DNA of 64,000 bases, taken from assembly GCF_014207445.1 (NCBI RefSeq), contig NZ_JACHEM010000009.1, forward strand, positions 1-64,000. The letters are read 5' to 3'. Origin of the DNA: Streptomyces candidus (GTDB taxonomy: Bacteria > Actinomycetota > Actinomycetes > Streptomycetales > Streptomycetaceae). The first letter of the stretch is position 1. Each line of letters begins with the position of its first letter. Positions 7,160 to 15,359 of the stretch are shown here, in pieces. The translations under genes and the position numbers were made by a program. The notes under the pieces were generated by a model that did not search any database, was not told the DNA's origin, and worked only from the letters and a program-made list of their open reading frames with translations.

Positions 7160-9280
7160 ATGGGTGTTGACGAGCGGGACGAGTCGCCCGGAGACGGCGA
7201 GGCCGCGCGGGCGGACGGAGTTCCCGGGTCCGGTGCCGGGGCCTCCGGTGCGCCTGGGGCCGGTGCTTCGGCCGGAGTGGGCACGGGTGCGGCCCCCGGG
7301 GCCGGCTCGTCTGCCGGGACCGGTTCACCCACCGGCTCGTCCACCGGGGCGGACGGCTCGTCTGCCGGGGGCGCTGGCGCCGCAGGACCGGGGCCTCGCC
7401 ACGTGCCGCAGCAGGGCGGCCCCCTGGGTGTCACGCCCGCCCCGACGACGGAACGCGGTGTGGACCCGACGAACGTCCCCCCGCAGCGCGGCGGCATCTC
7501 GGCCGCGGAACAGACGCTTTCCGACGCCGACTTGATCGAACGCATGCGGGCGGGCGACGACCGCGCGTACGAGGAACTCTTCCGGCGGCACTCCGGGGCG
7601 GTGCGGCGCTACGCCGGTACCTGCTGCCGCGACGCGCACACCGCCGACGACCTGACCGCCGAGGTCTTCGCACGGACCTTGCAGGCGGTACGGGGCGGGG
7701 CCGGGCCCGAGCACGCCGTCCGGGCGTATCTGCTGACCACCGTACGGCGGGTGGCGGCGGCCTGGACGAAGACGGCGCGGCGCGAGCAACTCGTGGACGA
7801 CTTCGCGATGTTCGCCGACCAGGCGGCCAGGTCCTCCGAGGCGCGGGACGACGACACCCTCGATCTGGGTGCGGACGTACGGGCGATGCACGAGGCCGAG
7901 CGGACGCTCGCCATGCAGGCGTTCCGGTCGCTGCCCGAGCGGTGGCAGGCCGTGCTGTGGCACACCACGGTCGAGGAGGAGTCGCCGAGCGAGGTCGCCC
8001 CGCTGTTCGGGCTGACGGCGAACGCGACGGCCGTACTGGCGTCACGGGCCCGGGAGGGGCTGAAGCAGGCGTACTTGCAGGCGCACGTGAGCACGGCGCT
8101 GACGGCGGGCGGGGACTGCGCGCAGTACGCGGACCGGCTGGGCGCGTACGCACGGGGCGGACTGCGGATGCGGGCCGAGCGGGGACTGCGCAAACACCTG
8201 GAGGAGTGCGCCAAGTGCCGGATGGCCGCCGGGGAGCTGCGCGACGTGAACGCGGGGATTCCGTCGCTGCTGCCGGTCGCGGTGATCGGCTGGGTGGCGG
8301 CCGGGTACTCGGTGAAGGCTGCGGGGATCGTGGCGGGCGGTGCGGCCGTCGGGGCCGGCGCTGCGGGGGCAGGTGCTGGGGCCGGGGCGGGAGCGGGTGC
8401 TGCTGGTGGAGCTGCGGGCGGGGCCGCAGGTTCCTCCGGTGCGGGCGGCGGCGTTCTGGCCGAAGGGCTGGGGGCTCCCGCGAAGGCCGGCATCGGTGCT
8501 GCTGTCGCCATCGCGGTGACGGCGGGCCTGGTCTTCGCCTTCGCGGGGGACGACGCGCCGGTGGCGCCCAAGGCGGACGCGAAGCCGCCCGCGGTATGGC
8601 CGGTGGAGACCCCGCGGCCCGCCCCGTCGCGGCCGAAGCCGCTTCCGCCGGTTGCCGCGCTCGCTCCGAAACCCGCGCCTCCGGTTCCGTCGGAGCCGCC
8701 GAAGCCGGTGAAGCCGGTACCGAAGCCGACGCCGAAGCCTCCGGCGCCCTCGAAGCCGGCCCCACCGAAGCCGAAGCCGAAGCCCGCGGCTCCGGGGCCC
8801 GCGGCTCCGAAGCCGACGCCGAAGCCGAAGCCACCGGTGCCCGCGCCCGCTGCGTACCCCGTGGCCGCGCTGAAATACGGGCTGATGGGCGACCACACGG
8901 CGCCCGAGGTCCGGCTGTCCGACAGCAGTGCGTTGTGGCAGCGGGACAACCTGTCGATCGGCGGGGTGCGGTACGGGCACGGGGTGTCCGTACCCGAGAC
9001 GTCGTCCGTCACGATCGATCTGAACCGGCGGTGTTCGACGTACGACGCGATGGTCGGGGTCGACGACATGACGATGGGGTACGGGGCGATCCGGTTCTCC
9101 GTGTTCGGGGACGGCGCGTTGCTGTGGCGTTCGCCCGTGATCCGGGGCGGGGACGCGGCGGTGCCGGTGCATGTGGGGATCACGGGGCGGAAGACGCTGC
9201 GGCTGGTGACGGAGTCGGTGGACGACTTCGACGCGACCGGGTTCGGGGACTGGGCGGCCTCGCGGATCGGGTGCGGGTAG
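7160..9280 (+). CDS. ECF sigma factor fused to zinc finger, membrane segments and NPCBM domain
   Basis: A 706-residue mosaic. An unstructured Gly/Ala/Pro N-terminus (1-118) precedes sigma region 2 (about 120-200, DDLTAEVFARTLQAV) and region 4 (about 253-306, LPERWQAVLWHTTVEEESPSEVA). A ZAS-like zinc finger follows (about 318-355; HLEECAKC). There is a hydrophobic segment near 369-390, a Gly/Ala tract, a strong TM helix near 440-463, and a Pro/Lys-repeat linker (about 470-565). The C-terminal NPCBM/NEW2 carbohydrate-binding domain (567-706) has YPVAALKYGL and GVRYGHGVSVP. It therefore looks like sigma factor, anti-sigma-like domain, anchor and exterior sensor in one chain. ECF groups with such extensions are described in actinobacteria. 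A GTG at 7139 is an alternative start. Confidence 0.85.
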   Translation: MGVDERDESPGDGEAARADGVPGSGAGASGAPGAGASAGVGTGAAPGAGSSAGTGSPTGSSTGADGSSAGGAGAAGPGPRHVPQQGGPLGVTPAPTTERGVDPTNVPPQRGGISAAEQTLSDADLIERMRAGDDRAYEELFRRHSGAVRRYAGTCCRDAHTADDLTAEVFARTLQAVRGGAGPEHAVRAYLLTTVRRVAAAWTKTARREQLVDDFAMFADQAARSSEARDDDTLDLGADVRAMHEAERTLAMQAFRSLPERWQAVLWHTTVEEESPSEVAPLFGLTANATAVLASRAREGLKQAYLQAHVSTALTAGGDCAQYADRLGAYARGGLRMRAERGLRKHLEECAKCRMAAGELRDVNAGIPSLLPVAVIGWVAAGYSVKAAGIVAGGAAVGAGAAGAGAGAGAGAGAAGGAAGGAAGSSGAGGGVLAEGLGAPAKAGIGAAVAIAVTAGLVFAFAGDDAPVAPKADAKPPAVWPVETPRPAPSRPKPLPPVAALAPKPAPPVPSEPPKPVKPVPKPTPKPPAPSKPAPPKPKPKPAAPGPAAPKPTPKPKPPVPAPAAYPVAALKYGLMGDHTAPEVRLSDSSALWQRDNLSIGGVRYGHGVSVPETSSVTIDLNRRCSTYDAMVGVDDMTMGYGAIRFSVFGDGALLWRSPVIRGGDAAVPVHVGITGRKTLRLVTESVDDFDATGFGDWAASRIGCG

Positions 9281-9314
9281 ACGGTCGCGCGAGCCGTCGG
9301 CCCCCGGCGACCGT

Positions 9315-11438
9315 CTACAGGCTGCGGCGGTGCGGCACTCCGCCCGCGACCGCCCGCTGGCGCGGGGCGGCGGAGCCCGTCCAGCAGGTGCCCCGGCGGG
9401 CGAGCAGGCGGCGGAGCCAGAGTTCGGTGGAGACGAGGTCGGCGAGTCCGTCCAGGGGGACCGGCTCGCCTTCTGCCGCCGAGCGGATCGCCTTGCGTAC
9501 GACGCGCGCTTCGATCAGGCCCGCATCCGCGAGGAGCGGGGCGTCGAACAGGCTGAGGAGATCCTGCCGGGCGGCGCGGATGCCGGCCTGGGACGTCGTG
9601 GCGGCAGTGGTGTGGGTGGTGGCAGCGCCCCAGCCCGGCGGGAGGTCGTGGATACCGGCGCCGGAGAGCACGGCGCGGAGGATGGCGGCCCGTGCGCCCG
9701 GCTGGACGCGGAGGGTCTCCGGGAGGTCGCGGCAGGCGCGTACGACCTGGTTGTCGAGGAAGGGGGCGTGCAGGCGTTGGCTGCGGACCTCGGCGGCCTG
9801 TTCGAAGACCCGGTGGTCGTAGGCGTGGCGGGCCAGGGCCGCCCGCGCGCGGGCCTCGCCGGGACGTTGCACCGAGGCGGGGCGCAGTGCCGACTCCTGG
9901 AGGCGGATCGATACTTCGGCGAGCGCCTCGCCGGTCAGCCAGCGCGCGGCCGGCCCGGGACGGGACCAGGCGAGGGCTTCGAGCGAGGCGTCGAGCGCGC
10001 CGGTGGGACCGCTCGCGTCGACGACGCCCCGGCGGGTGAGACGGTTCGCCGCGTCCTCCATGCCGGTGCGGTACGAGGTGCGGGCCAGGCGGCGGGCGGC
10101 GCGGTAGACGGTGAGAGGCACGAGCAGGCTGTGCGGTGAGGTGCCCTCCGCCTTGGCCAACGCGGTGGCGGGGCGCAGGATGTGGCGGCGCCTGCGGTCG
10201 ATGAGGAGGTCGGCGAGGCGGGCCGGGTGGGCGTCCAGGACCTGGCGGGCGCCGCTTCCGACGAGGTGGTCCGCGCTGCCGGACTGCAGGCGCAGGCGCG
10301 CGCGTTCGGCGGTGACGAGAGAGGGGCCCGGCTCGTCGGTGAGCGGCCCCGACTCCAAGTCGGCGTAGGGCAGTGCCTCTTCGGCTCCGGCGACCACGAT
10401 GTGGTGCAGGCGGGGGTTGGCGGCGATGGCTCCCGCGCGTTCCAGTTCGGCGGCGAGTTCGCCCTCGCGGGTCTCGGCGGAGGCGGCGAGGTCGTTGAAG
10501 GTGACGGCGAGGAGCCGTTCGCCCGCCCCGGTGCCGTGGCCCAAGACCGTACCCGGGACGCCCGGCAGCCCCGCCGCGAGCAGGGCGAGGGTGGCCGAGG
10601 CGCTGCCGCCCGAGAGGTCGGAGCCGATGCCGGGGGCGGGGGCGCCGCGGCGGCGGGCCCGGCGTTCGGCGGGGCCCATGCCGGGGACCGGGCCGGGGTC
10701 GGGCAGCGGTGTCTCCGGGGCGTGGCGGGGGGCGGTGAGGCGGGCCCGTACGGCCTCCACGAGGGCGTCGCGCACACCGTCCACGGCGCGCTCCGCGTCG
10801 ACCTGCGGAGCTGCGACGGCGAGGGAGGCGACCGGTTCGTACCCGGTGATCTCGCGGGATCCCTCGCGCAGGACGAGGGCGTGGCCGGGCGGAATGCGCT
10901 TCACACCGGTGTACGGGGTGCCGTCGCGGAGGGCCTCGGGGACGTCCGGGCAGGCGAGGAGGGCGGCGAGGTGGCCGATGTCCAGCTGCGCCTCGATGAG
11001 GTCGGCGAGGGGGAGCGCGGCGGTGGCGTACGCGGTGCCATTGGCCCAGGGCGTGTAGAAGACGGGGCGGGCCCCGGCCAGGTCACCGGCGATGGTGACG
11101 CGTCTGCCGGTCTGGACGACGGCGGTGTAGCTGCCGGGCCAGGCGGTCAGGTGCCTCAGTGCGCCGCCGCGCGCCGCGAAGAGTCCGACGCGGAGTTCTT
11201 CGTCGGTGGCACCGCAGCAGCCGAGGACGGCGAGGCGGGTGAAGGGGTCGACGCTGACGGTGCGTACCTCGTCGGGACGCCAGTCGCCGACGGCCCACAG
11301 GGGGTCCGGGTCGCCCCACAGGAGCTGGGCGCCGACGGGCTGGACGGTGTCGCCCTCGTGCTCGGTGCCGGGGGCGCCGACGGCTCCGACCGTGCCGAAG
11401 CTCGCGGCGACGCTGCTCCACCCCACCAACCAACGCAT
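9315..11438 (-). CDS. Asparagine synthase / lasso-peptide cyclase-like protein
   Basis: A 707-residue protein with an N-terminal Ntn-glutaminase fold and a C-terminal ATP-dependent amide-ligase domain. The product starts MRWLVG, so the catalytic Cys2 of glutamine amidotransferases is missing and glutamine hydrolysis is unlikely. The PP-loop is present in altered form, SDLSGGSAS near residue 276 (family motif SGGxDS). A conserved downstream block reads HAPFLDNQVVRACRDLP. Loss of the glutaminase together with retention of the synthetase recalls lasso-peptide cyclases and beta-lactam synthetases, but no precursor peptide, RRE protein or transglutaminase-like protease lies nearby. GGAGG precedes ATG 11438. 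The substrate is unknown. Confidence 0.75.
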   Translation of the reverse strand: MRWLVGWSSVAASFGTVGAVGAPGTEHEGDTVQPVGAQLLWGDPDPLWAVGDWRPDEVRTVSVDPFTRLAVLGCCGATDEELRVGLFAARGGALRHLTAWPGSYTAVVQTGRRVTIAGDLAGARPVFYTPWANGTAYATAALPLADLIEAQLDIGHLAALLACPDVPEALRDGTPYTGVKRIPPGHALVLREGSREITGYEPVASLAVAAPQVDAERAVDGVRDALVEAVRARLTAPRHAPETPLPDPGPVPGMGPAERRARRRGAPAPGIGSDLSGGSASATLALLAAGLPGVPGTVLGHGTGAGERLLAVTFNDLAASAETREGELAAELERAGAIAANPRLHHIVVAGAEEALPYADLESGPLTDEPGPSLVTAERARLRLQSGSADHLVGSGARQVLDAHPARLADLLIDRRRRHILRPATALAKAEGTSPHSLLVPLTVYRAARRLARTSYRTGMEDAANRLTRRGVVDASGPTGALDASLEALAWSRPGPAARWLTGEALAEVSIRLQESALRPASVQRPGEARARAALARHAYDHRVFEQAAEVRSQRLHAPFLDNQVVRACRDLPETLRVQPGARAAILRAVLSGAGIHDLPPGWGAATTHTTAATTSQAGIRAARQDLLSLFDAPLLADAGLIEARVVRKAIRSAAEGEPVPLDGLADLVSTELWLRRLLARRGTCWTGSAAPRQRAVAGGVPHRRSL

Positions 11439-12317
11439 CGCCGCCTCCACAGGCTGTGGACAACTTTGCCCGGCCGCGCGCGGGGGCTCTCGTTCCGTGC
11501 GGCTCCGTCCCCTTGGCGCGTGCGCCGTGCCGCGCTTGTCGCGCGTGGGCACCATGCTGCCACGACTGCGGCGCGCGGGGGCCGGGGGCGGCTGGCAATG
11601 CGCCGGGGGAAAGGGGGAGTTGGGGGGCAAATGGGATCTTGCGGGGATGGGGCGGGGGTGGAGGGCTGGTGGGTGGGGGTATGGGGGGCGGGGCGCGGGT
11701 GCGGGGGGCAGGGCACGGGGTACGGGGGTGCGGGCACGGGCGCGGGGCACGGGCGCGGGGCAGGGCGGGGCGTACGGCGGGGGGATGCACGTCCGGTGGG
11801 GGCCGCCCCCTTGCCCGCCCGTTCCGCCCCCCGGGGGCGGCCCCGCCGCCCAAGGGAGCTACCGGGGGGAGGGGGGTGCCGGGAGGGGCCGGTCCCTGTC
11901 CGAAAGGGGTGGCCAGGAGGAGTGGCATTCGGCCAAGTTTTTGGGCGTGCGCGTAGTCCGGGAGGCGCTGTTCGCCTCCCGGACCGGTCCGCCACCCGCG
12001 GGGATGAAGGTGGCGGCGTCCCCCAGCCCACTGGATCCAGTGCAGCGGGCCGACCCACGCACGTCCCATGGAAGCGCCCCCTCCGTGCTCCGAGAAGAGC
12101 GCACGGCCGGGCGCACGGCCACACGCCAGGAGCACGAATCGGACGGAACGTTCCTTCCAGGGCCTCGCGGGTCGTTCCGTACGGGCCCCGCGGGCAACAA
12201 TCTCGCCATAGGGGACTCTCCCCCTTAACGCTTGGGATGCGGGGAACTACGCTGGGTTTACGAATGCCGCGTGCCTATGCCGGGACCGCGGCGGCCGTCT
12301 GCGTGAGGGGTGGCGCA
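11439..12317. other. G-rich intergenic region, no gene seen
   Basis: About 880 bases without a convincing gene. From roughly 11580 to 11790 the plus strand is dominated by G-tracts (many runs of four to six G) interrupted by short spacers, followed by a hairpin-forming dispersed repeat at 11791-11862. The part next to 12318 has mixed composition and should contain the promoter of the sporulation regulator; TTAACG (12225-12230) and TACGCT (12248-12253), 17 apart, are a weak candidate. Reading frames here show no ribosome-binding sites or codon bias consistent with translation. Confidence 0.6.
11791..11862 (+). repeat. Dispersed hairpin repeat, copy A
   Basis: A 72-base element running from GTCCGGTGG to GGGAGCTAC. 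Its internal arms (GGGGCCGCCCCC and GGGGGCGGCCCC type) can fold into a long GC hairpin. A near-identical copy, differing by a few substitutions and single-base indels, lies in opposite orientation at 34703-34772. Both copies are intergenic. Confidence 0.75.
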
Positions 12318-13748
12318 ATGTCCAGGGAGCAACGCGGGCCGAACGAAAAGCTCGGCACGGTTCTCGCCCTCGCGGGAATCAGCAACGCCGGGCTGGCGCG
12401 CCGGGTCAACGACCTCGGTGCGCAACGCGGCATGACGCTGCGGTACGACAAGACGTCGGTGGCGCGGTGGGTGTCGAAGGGGATGGTTCCGCAGGGAGCG
12501 GCCCCGCACCTCATCGCCGCCGCGATAGGCGCCAAGCTGGGCCGGCCCGTACCACTGCACGAGATCGGTCTGGCGGACGCCGACCCGGCCCCCGAGGTCG
12601 GGCTCGCCTTCCCGCGCGACGTGTCGGTGGCGGTGCGGCACGCCACCGAGCTGTACCGGCTGGATCTCGCCGGTCGGCGGGCGGGCAGCGGCGGAATCTG
12701 GCAGTCGCTGGCGGGTTCGTTCGCGGTGAGCGCGTATGCGACACCCGCCTCCCGGTGGCTGATCACGCCCGCCGACTCCTCGGTGGCCCGCGATAGCACG
12801 GCCGCGGAGAGTTCGTCGGGCGTGAGCCCGTTACGGGTCGGCCACAGCGATGTGGCCAAGCTGCGCGAGGCCGCCGAGGACGCCCGGCGCTGGGACTCCA
12901 AGTACGGCGGCGGCGACTGGCGGTCCTCGATGGTCCCGGAGTGCCTGCGGGTGGACGCCGCGCCGCTGCTGCTCGGCTCGTACAGCGACGACGTGGGGCG
13001 CTCGCTCTTCGGGGCGACCGCCGAACTGACCCGGCTGGCCGGCTGGATGGCCTTCGACACCGGGCAGCAGGAGGCCGCCCAGCGGTACTACATCCAGGCG
13101 CTGCGCCTGGCCCGCGCCGCGGCCGACGTGCCCCTGGGCGGGTACGTACTGGCGTCGATGTCCCTCCAGGCGACCTACCGGGGCTTCGCCGACGAGGGCG
13201 TCGACCTCGCGCAGGCGGCGCTCGAACGCAATCGCGGACTCGCCACCGCTCGCACCATGAGTTTCTTCCGCCTCGTCGAGGCACGCGCGCACGCGAAGGC
13301 GAGCGACCCGGTCGCGGCCGGGGCCGCCCTGAAGGCGGCGGAGGGCTGGCTGGAGCGCTCGCGGGACGGCGACCCCGACCCGTCCTGGCTGGGGTTCTAC
13401 TCGTACGACAGGCTCGCCGCGGACGCCGCGGAGTGCTACCGCGACCTCAAACTCCCGCGTCAGGTGCGCCGGTTCACCGAGCAGGCGCTGTCCCGGCCGA
13501 CCGAGGAGTTCGTACGGTCGCACGGGCTGCGCCTGGTGGTGAGCGCCGTCGCCGAGCTGGAGTCGGGCAACCTCGACGCGGCGTGCGCGGCGGGCACGCG
13601 CGCGGTGGAGGTGGCGGGCCGGATCTCCTCGGCGCGCACCACCGAGTACGTGCGGGACCTGCTGCACCGGCTGGAGCCGTACGGCGACGAGCCGCGTGTG
13701 GTGGAACTGCGCGAGCGGGCCCGTCCACTGCTGGTGGCGCCCGCGTAA
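12318..13748 (+). CDS. Sporulation-associated regulator, orf1590/NsdA-like
   Basis: A 476-residue protein with an N-terminal DNA-binding HTH region (about residues 10-80: GISNAGLARRVNDLG, TSVARWVSKG) and a helical TPR-like C-terminal part (about 215-470) with repeated Ala-rich helices such as QEAAQRYYIQALRLARAA. The architecture matches S. griseus orf1590 (sporulation, two products from alternative starts) and NsdA of S. coelicolor (negative regulator of sporulation and antibiotics). ATG 12318 is chosen. An in-frame ATG at 12264 would add 18 residues and may correspond to a longer isoform. It is a single gene, with the oxidase gene at 13861 in the same direction. Confidence 0.75.
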   Translation: MSREQRGPNEKLGTVLALAGISNAGLARRVNDLGAQRGMTLRYDKTSVARWVSKGMVPQGAAPHLIAAAIGAKLGRPVPLHEIGLADADPAPEVGLAFPRDVSVAVRHATELYRLDLAGRRAGSGGIWQSLAGSFAVSAYATPASRWLITPADSSVARDSTAAESSSGVSPLRVGHSDVAKLREAAEDARRWDSKYGGGDWRSSMVPECLRVDAAPLLLGSYSDDVGRSLFGATAELTRLAGWMAFDTGQQEAAQRYYIQALRLARAAADVPLGGYVLASMSLQATYRGFADEGVDLAQAALERNRGLATARTMSFFRLVEARAHAKASDPVAAGAALKAAEGWLERSRDGDPDPSWLGFYSYDRLAADAAECYRDLKLPRQVRRFTEQALSRPTEEFVRSHGLRLVVSAVAELESGNLDAACAAGTRAVEVAGRISSARTTEYVRDLLHRLEPYGDEPRVVELRERARPLLVAPA

Positions 13749-13860
13749 CCGGCGGCTCCGCACCTCCGACGACACGTGGTGTTGGCCATAGCTTCTGTTC
13801 CCGGGGTTTGACGGCGTTGTCAGTGGGCCAGTGCACTATTCGGGGTGGGAGGTGGCAGCG

Positions 13861-15069
13861 ATGAGTCATGACTGCGATGTGCTGGTGGTCGGCGGTGGAA
13901 TCGTCGGGATGGCGTCCGCGCATGCCATCACACGGGCCGCGCCCGGCACGCGCGTCATGGTGCTGGAGAAGGAGCCGGGCCCGGCGAGACACCAGACGGG
14001 CCGCAACAGCGGGGTGATCCACAGCGGAATCTACTACCGGCCCGGCTCGCTGAAGGCGAGGTACGCGGTGCGCGGCGCCGCGGAAATGATCAAGTTCTGT
14101 GCGGAGTACGGGATTCCACACGAGGTGACGGGCAAGCTCATCGTTGCCACGGAGCGGGCCGAGCTGCCGCGCCTGCACGCCCTCGTGCAGCGCGGCCGGC
14201 AGAACGGCATCCCCGTGCGCGAGCTGGGCCCCCCGCAGATCGAGGAGTACGAGCCCGAGGTGCGCGGCCTGGCCGCCATCCACGTCGGCACGACGGGCGT
14301 GTGCGACTTCGGCCGGGTGACCGAGGAGCTGGCCCGCTCCTCCGGCGCCGAGGTGCGGTACGGCGCGGAGGTCCGCGTCATCGCCCGCCGCGCGTCCGGC
14401 GTCGCTGTCCGCACCGCGGACGGAACGGTGCTGCGCGCGAAGGCGCTGGTCAACTGTGCGGGGCTGCACTGCGATCGGGTGGCCCGGCTGGCGGGCGACG
14501 AACCTGGCATGCGGATCGTGCCGTTCCGGGGCGAGTACTTCGACCTGGTGCGTCCGGAGCTGGTGCGGGGCCTGGTCTACCCGGTGCCCGACCCCGCGTT
14601 CCCGTTCCTCGGCGTGCACCTGACCCGGGGCATCGGCGGCGGCGTCCACGTCGGGCCGAACGCGGTCCCGGCGCTGGCCCGCGAGGGCTACGACTGGGGT
14701 TCCGTACGACCGGCCGACCTCGCGTCCACGCTGGCCTGGCCCGGGTCCTGGCGGATAGCGCGCAGGCACTGGCGGTACGGGGCCGGGGAGCTGCACCGGT
14801 CACTGTCGAAGAAGGCGTTCACCCAGGCGGTACGGAGGCTGCTGCCCGCCGTGACCGAGGCGGACCTGCGCCCCTCCCCCGCCGGGGTGCGGGCGCAGGC
14901 GGTGCTGCGGGACGGCACGCTCGCCGACGACTTCCTGATCCGCGAGGCCCCGCGCACCGTGCACGTGCTGAACGCGCCGTCGCCCGCCGCCACCGCGTCG
15001 CTGCCGATCGGACGGGAGGTGGCACGGCGGGTGCTGGGGGTGCTGGCCGGGGAGCGGGTCCGGCGCTAG
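13861..15069 (+). CDS. lhgO: L-2-hydroxyglutarate oxidase-like FAD enzyme
   Basis: A 402-residue DAO-family flavoprotein. The FAD-binding VVGGGIVGMASA is at residues 8-19, followed by the family signature TGRNSGVIHSGIYYRPGS near 50-67, which is characteristic of L-2-hydroxyglutarate dehydrogenase/oxidase (LhgO/YgaF). The C-terminal part contains HVLNAPSPAATASLPIG, the distal FAD contact. The enzyme oxidises L-2-hydroxyglutarate to 2-oxoglutarate and passes electrons to oxygen or the quinone pool. GGGAGG lies eight bases before ATG 13861. Its length equals that of known LhgO proteins. Other 2-hydroxyacid substrates cannot be excluded. Confidence 0.82.
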   Translation: MSHDCDVLVVGGGIVGMASAHAITRAAPGTRVMVLEKEPGPARHQTGRNSGVIHSGIYYRPGSLKARYAVRGAAEMIKFCAEYGIPHEVTGKLIVATERAELPRLHALVQRGRQNGIPVRELGPPQIEEYEPEVRGLAAIHVGTTGVCDFGRVTEELARSSGAEVRYGAEVRVIARRASGVAVRTADGTVLRAKALVNCAGLHCDRVARLAGDEPGMRIVPFRGEYFDLVRPELVRGLVYPVPDPAFPFLGVHLTRGIGGGVHVGPNAVPALAREGYDWGSVRPADLASTLAWPGSWRIARRHWRYGAGELHRSLSKKAFTQAVRRLLPAVTEADLRPSPAGVRAQAVLRDGTLADDFLIREAPRTVHVLNAPSPAATASLPIGREVARRVLGVLAGERVRR

Positions 15070-15261
15070 GCGCGGGCGTACCGGGCGCGGCGCCGGAGCC
15101 GGCCGCGGGGCGCACCGGGAGCGGCGCCGGGTGTGTGGACCCCGTGCGCGCGGCCGTACGGGCCAGGACCGCGCGAGGGAGGCGGCCGTGCGCCGGACAA
15201 GGGACGTCCGCCCGACGGGGGCGTGCGTGCGCGGGAAGGCGGCCGTCCGCCCGAGAGGACA

Positions 15262-15319
15262 TGCGCCCGACTGGGCCCGTGCGCCCGACTGGGCCCCTGC
15301 GCCCGACGGCTCCGTCGGG
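15262..15319 (+). repeat. 18-bp tandem repeat ending in a hairpin before trmB
   Basis: The unit TGCGCCCGACTGGGCCCG occurs at 15262 and 15280, with a truncated third copy at 15298. The third copy runs into a perfect 8-bp stem, CCCGACGG-CT-CCGTCGGG (15302-15319), 41 bases before the trmB start. The hairpin could terminate the lhgO transcript or attenuate trmB. It lacks a T-run, so the role is uncertain. Confidence 0.5.
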
Positions 15320-15359
15320 GATGGTCGCGGTCCACCCGCCTCCGTAGAATCGGACCATT

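Noticed and set aside
10182..12317. Upstream extension of the sporulation regulator frame (to about 1188 codons)
   Set aside because: The added part is antisense to the asparagine-synthase-like gene and then low-complexity GC-rich sequence; the conserved HTH begins near 12318.
9315..12317. Lasso peptide or other RiPP gene cluster
   Set aside because: Only a cyclase-like protein is present. I found no precursor with a leader, no RRE protein and no transglutaminase-like protease or transporter beside it.
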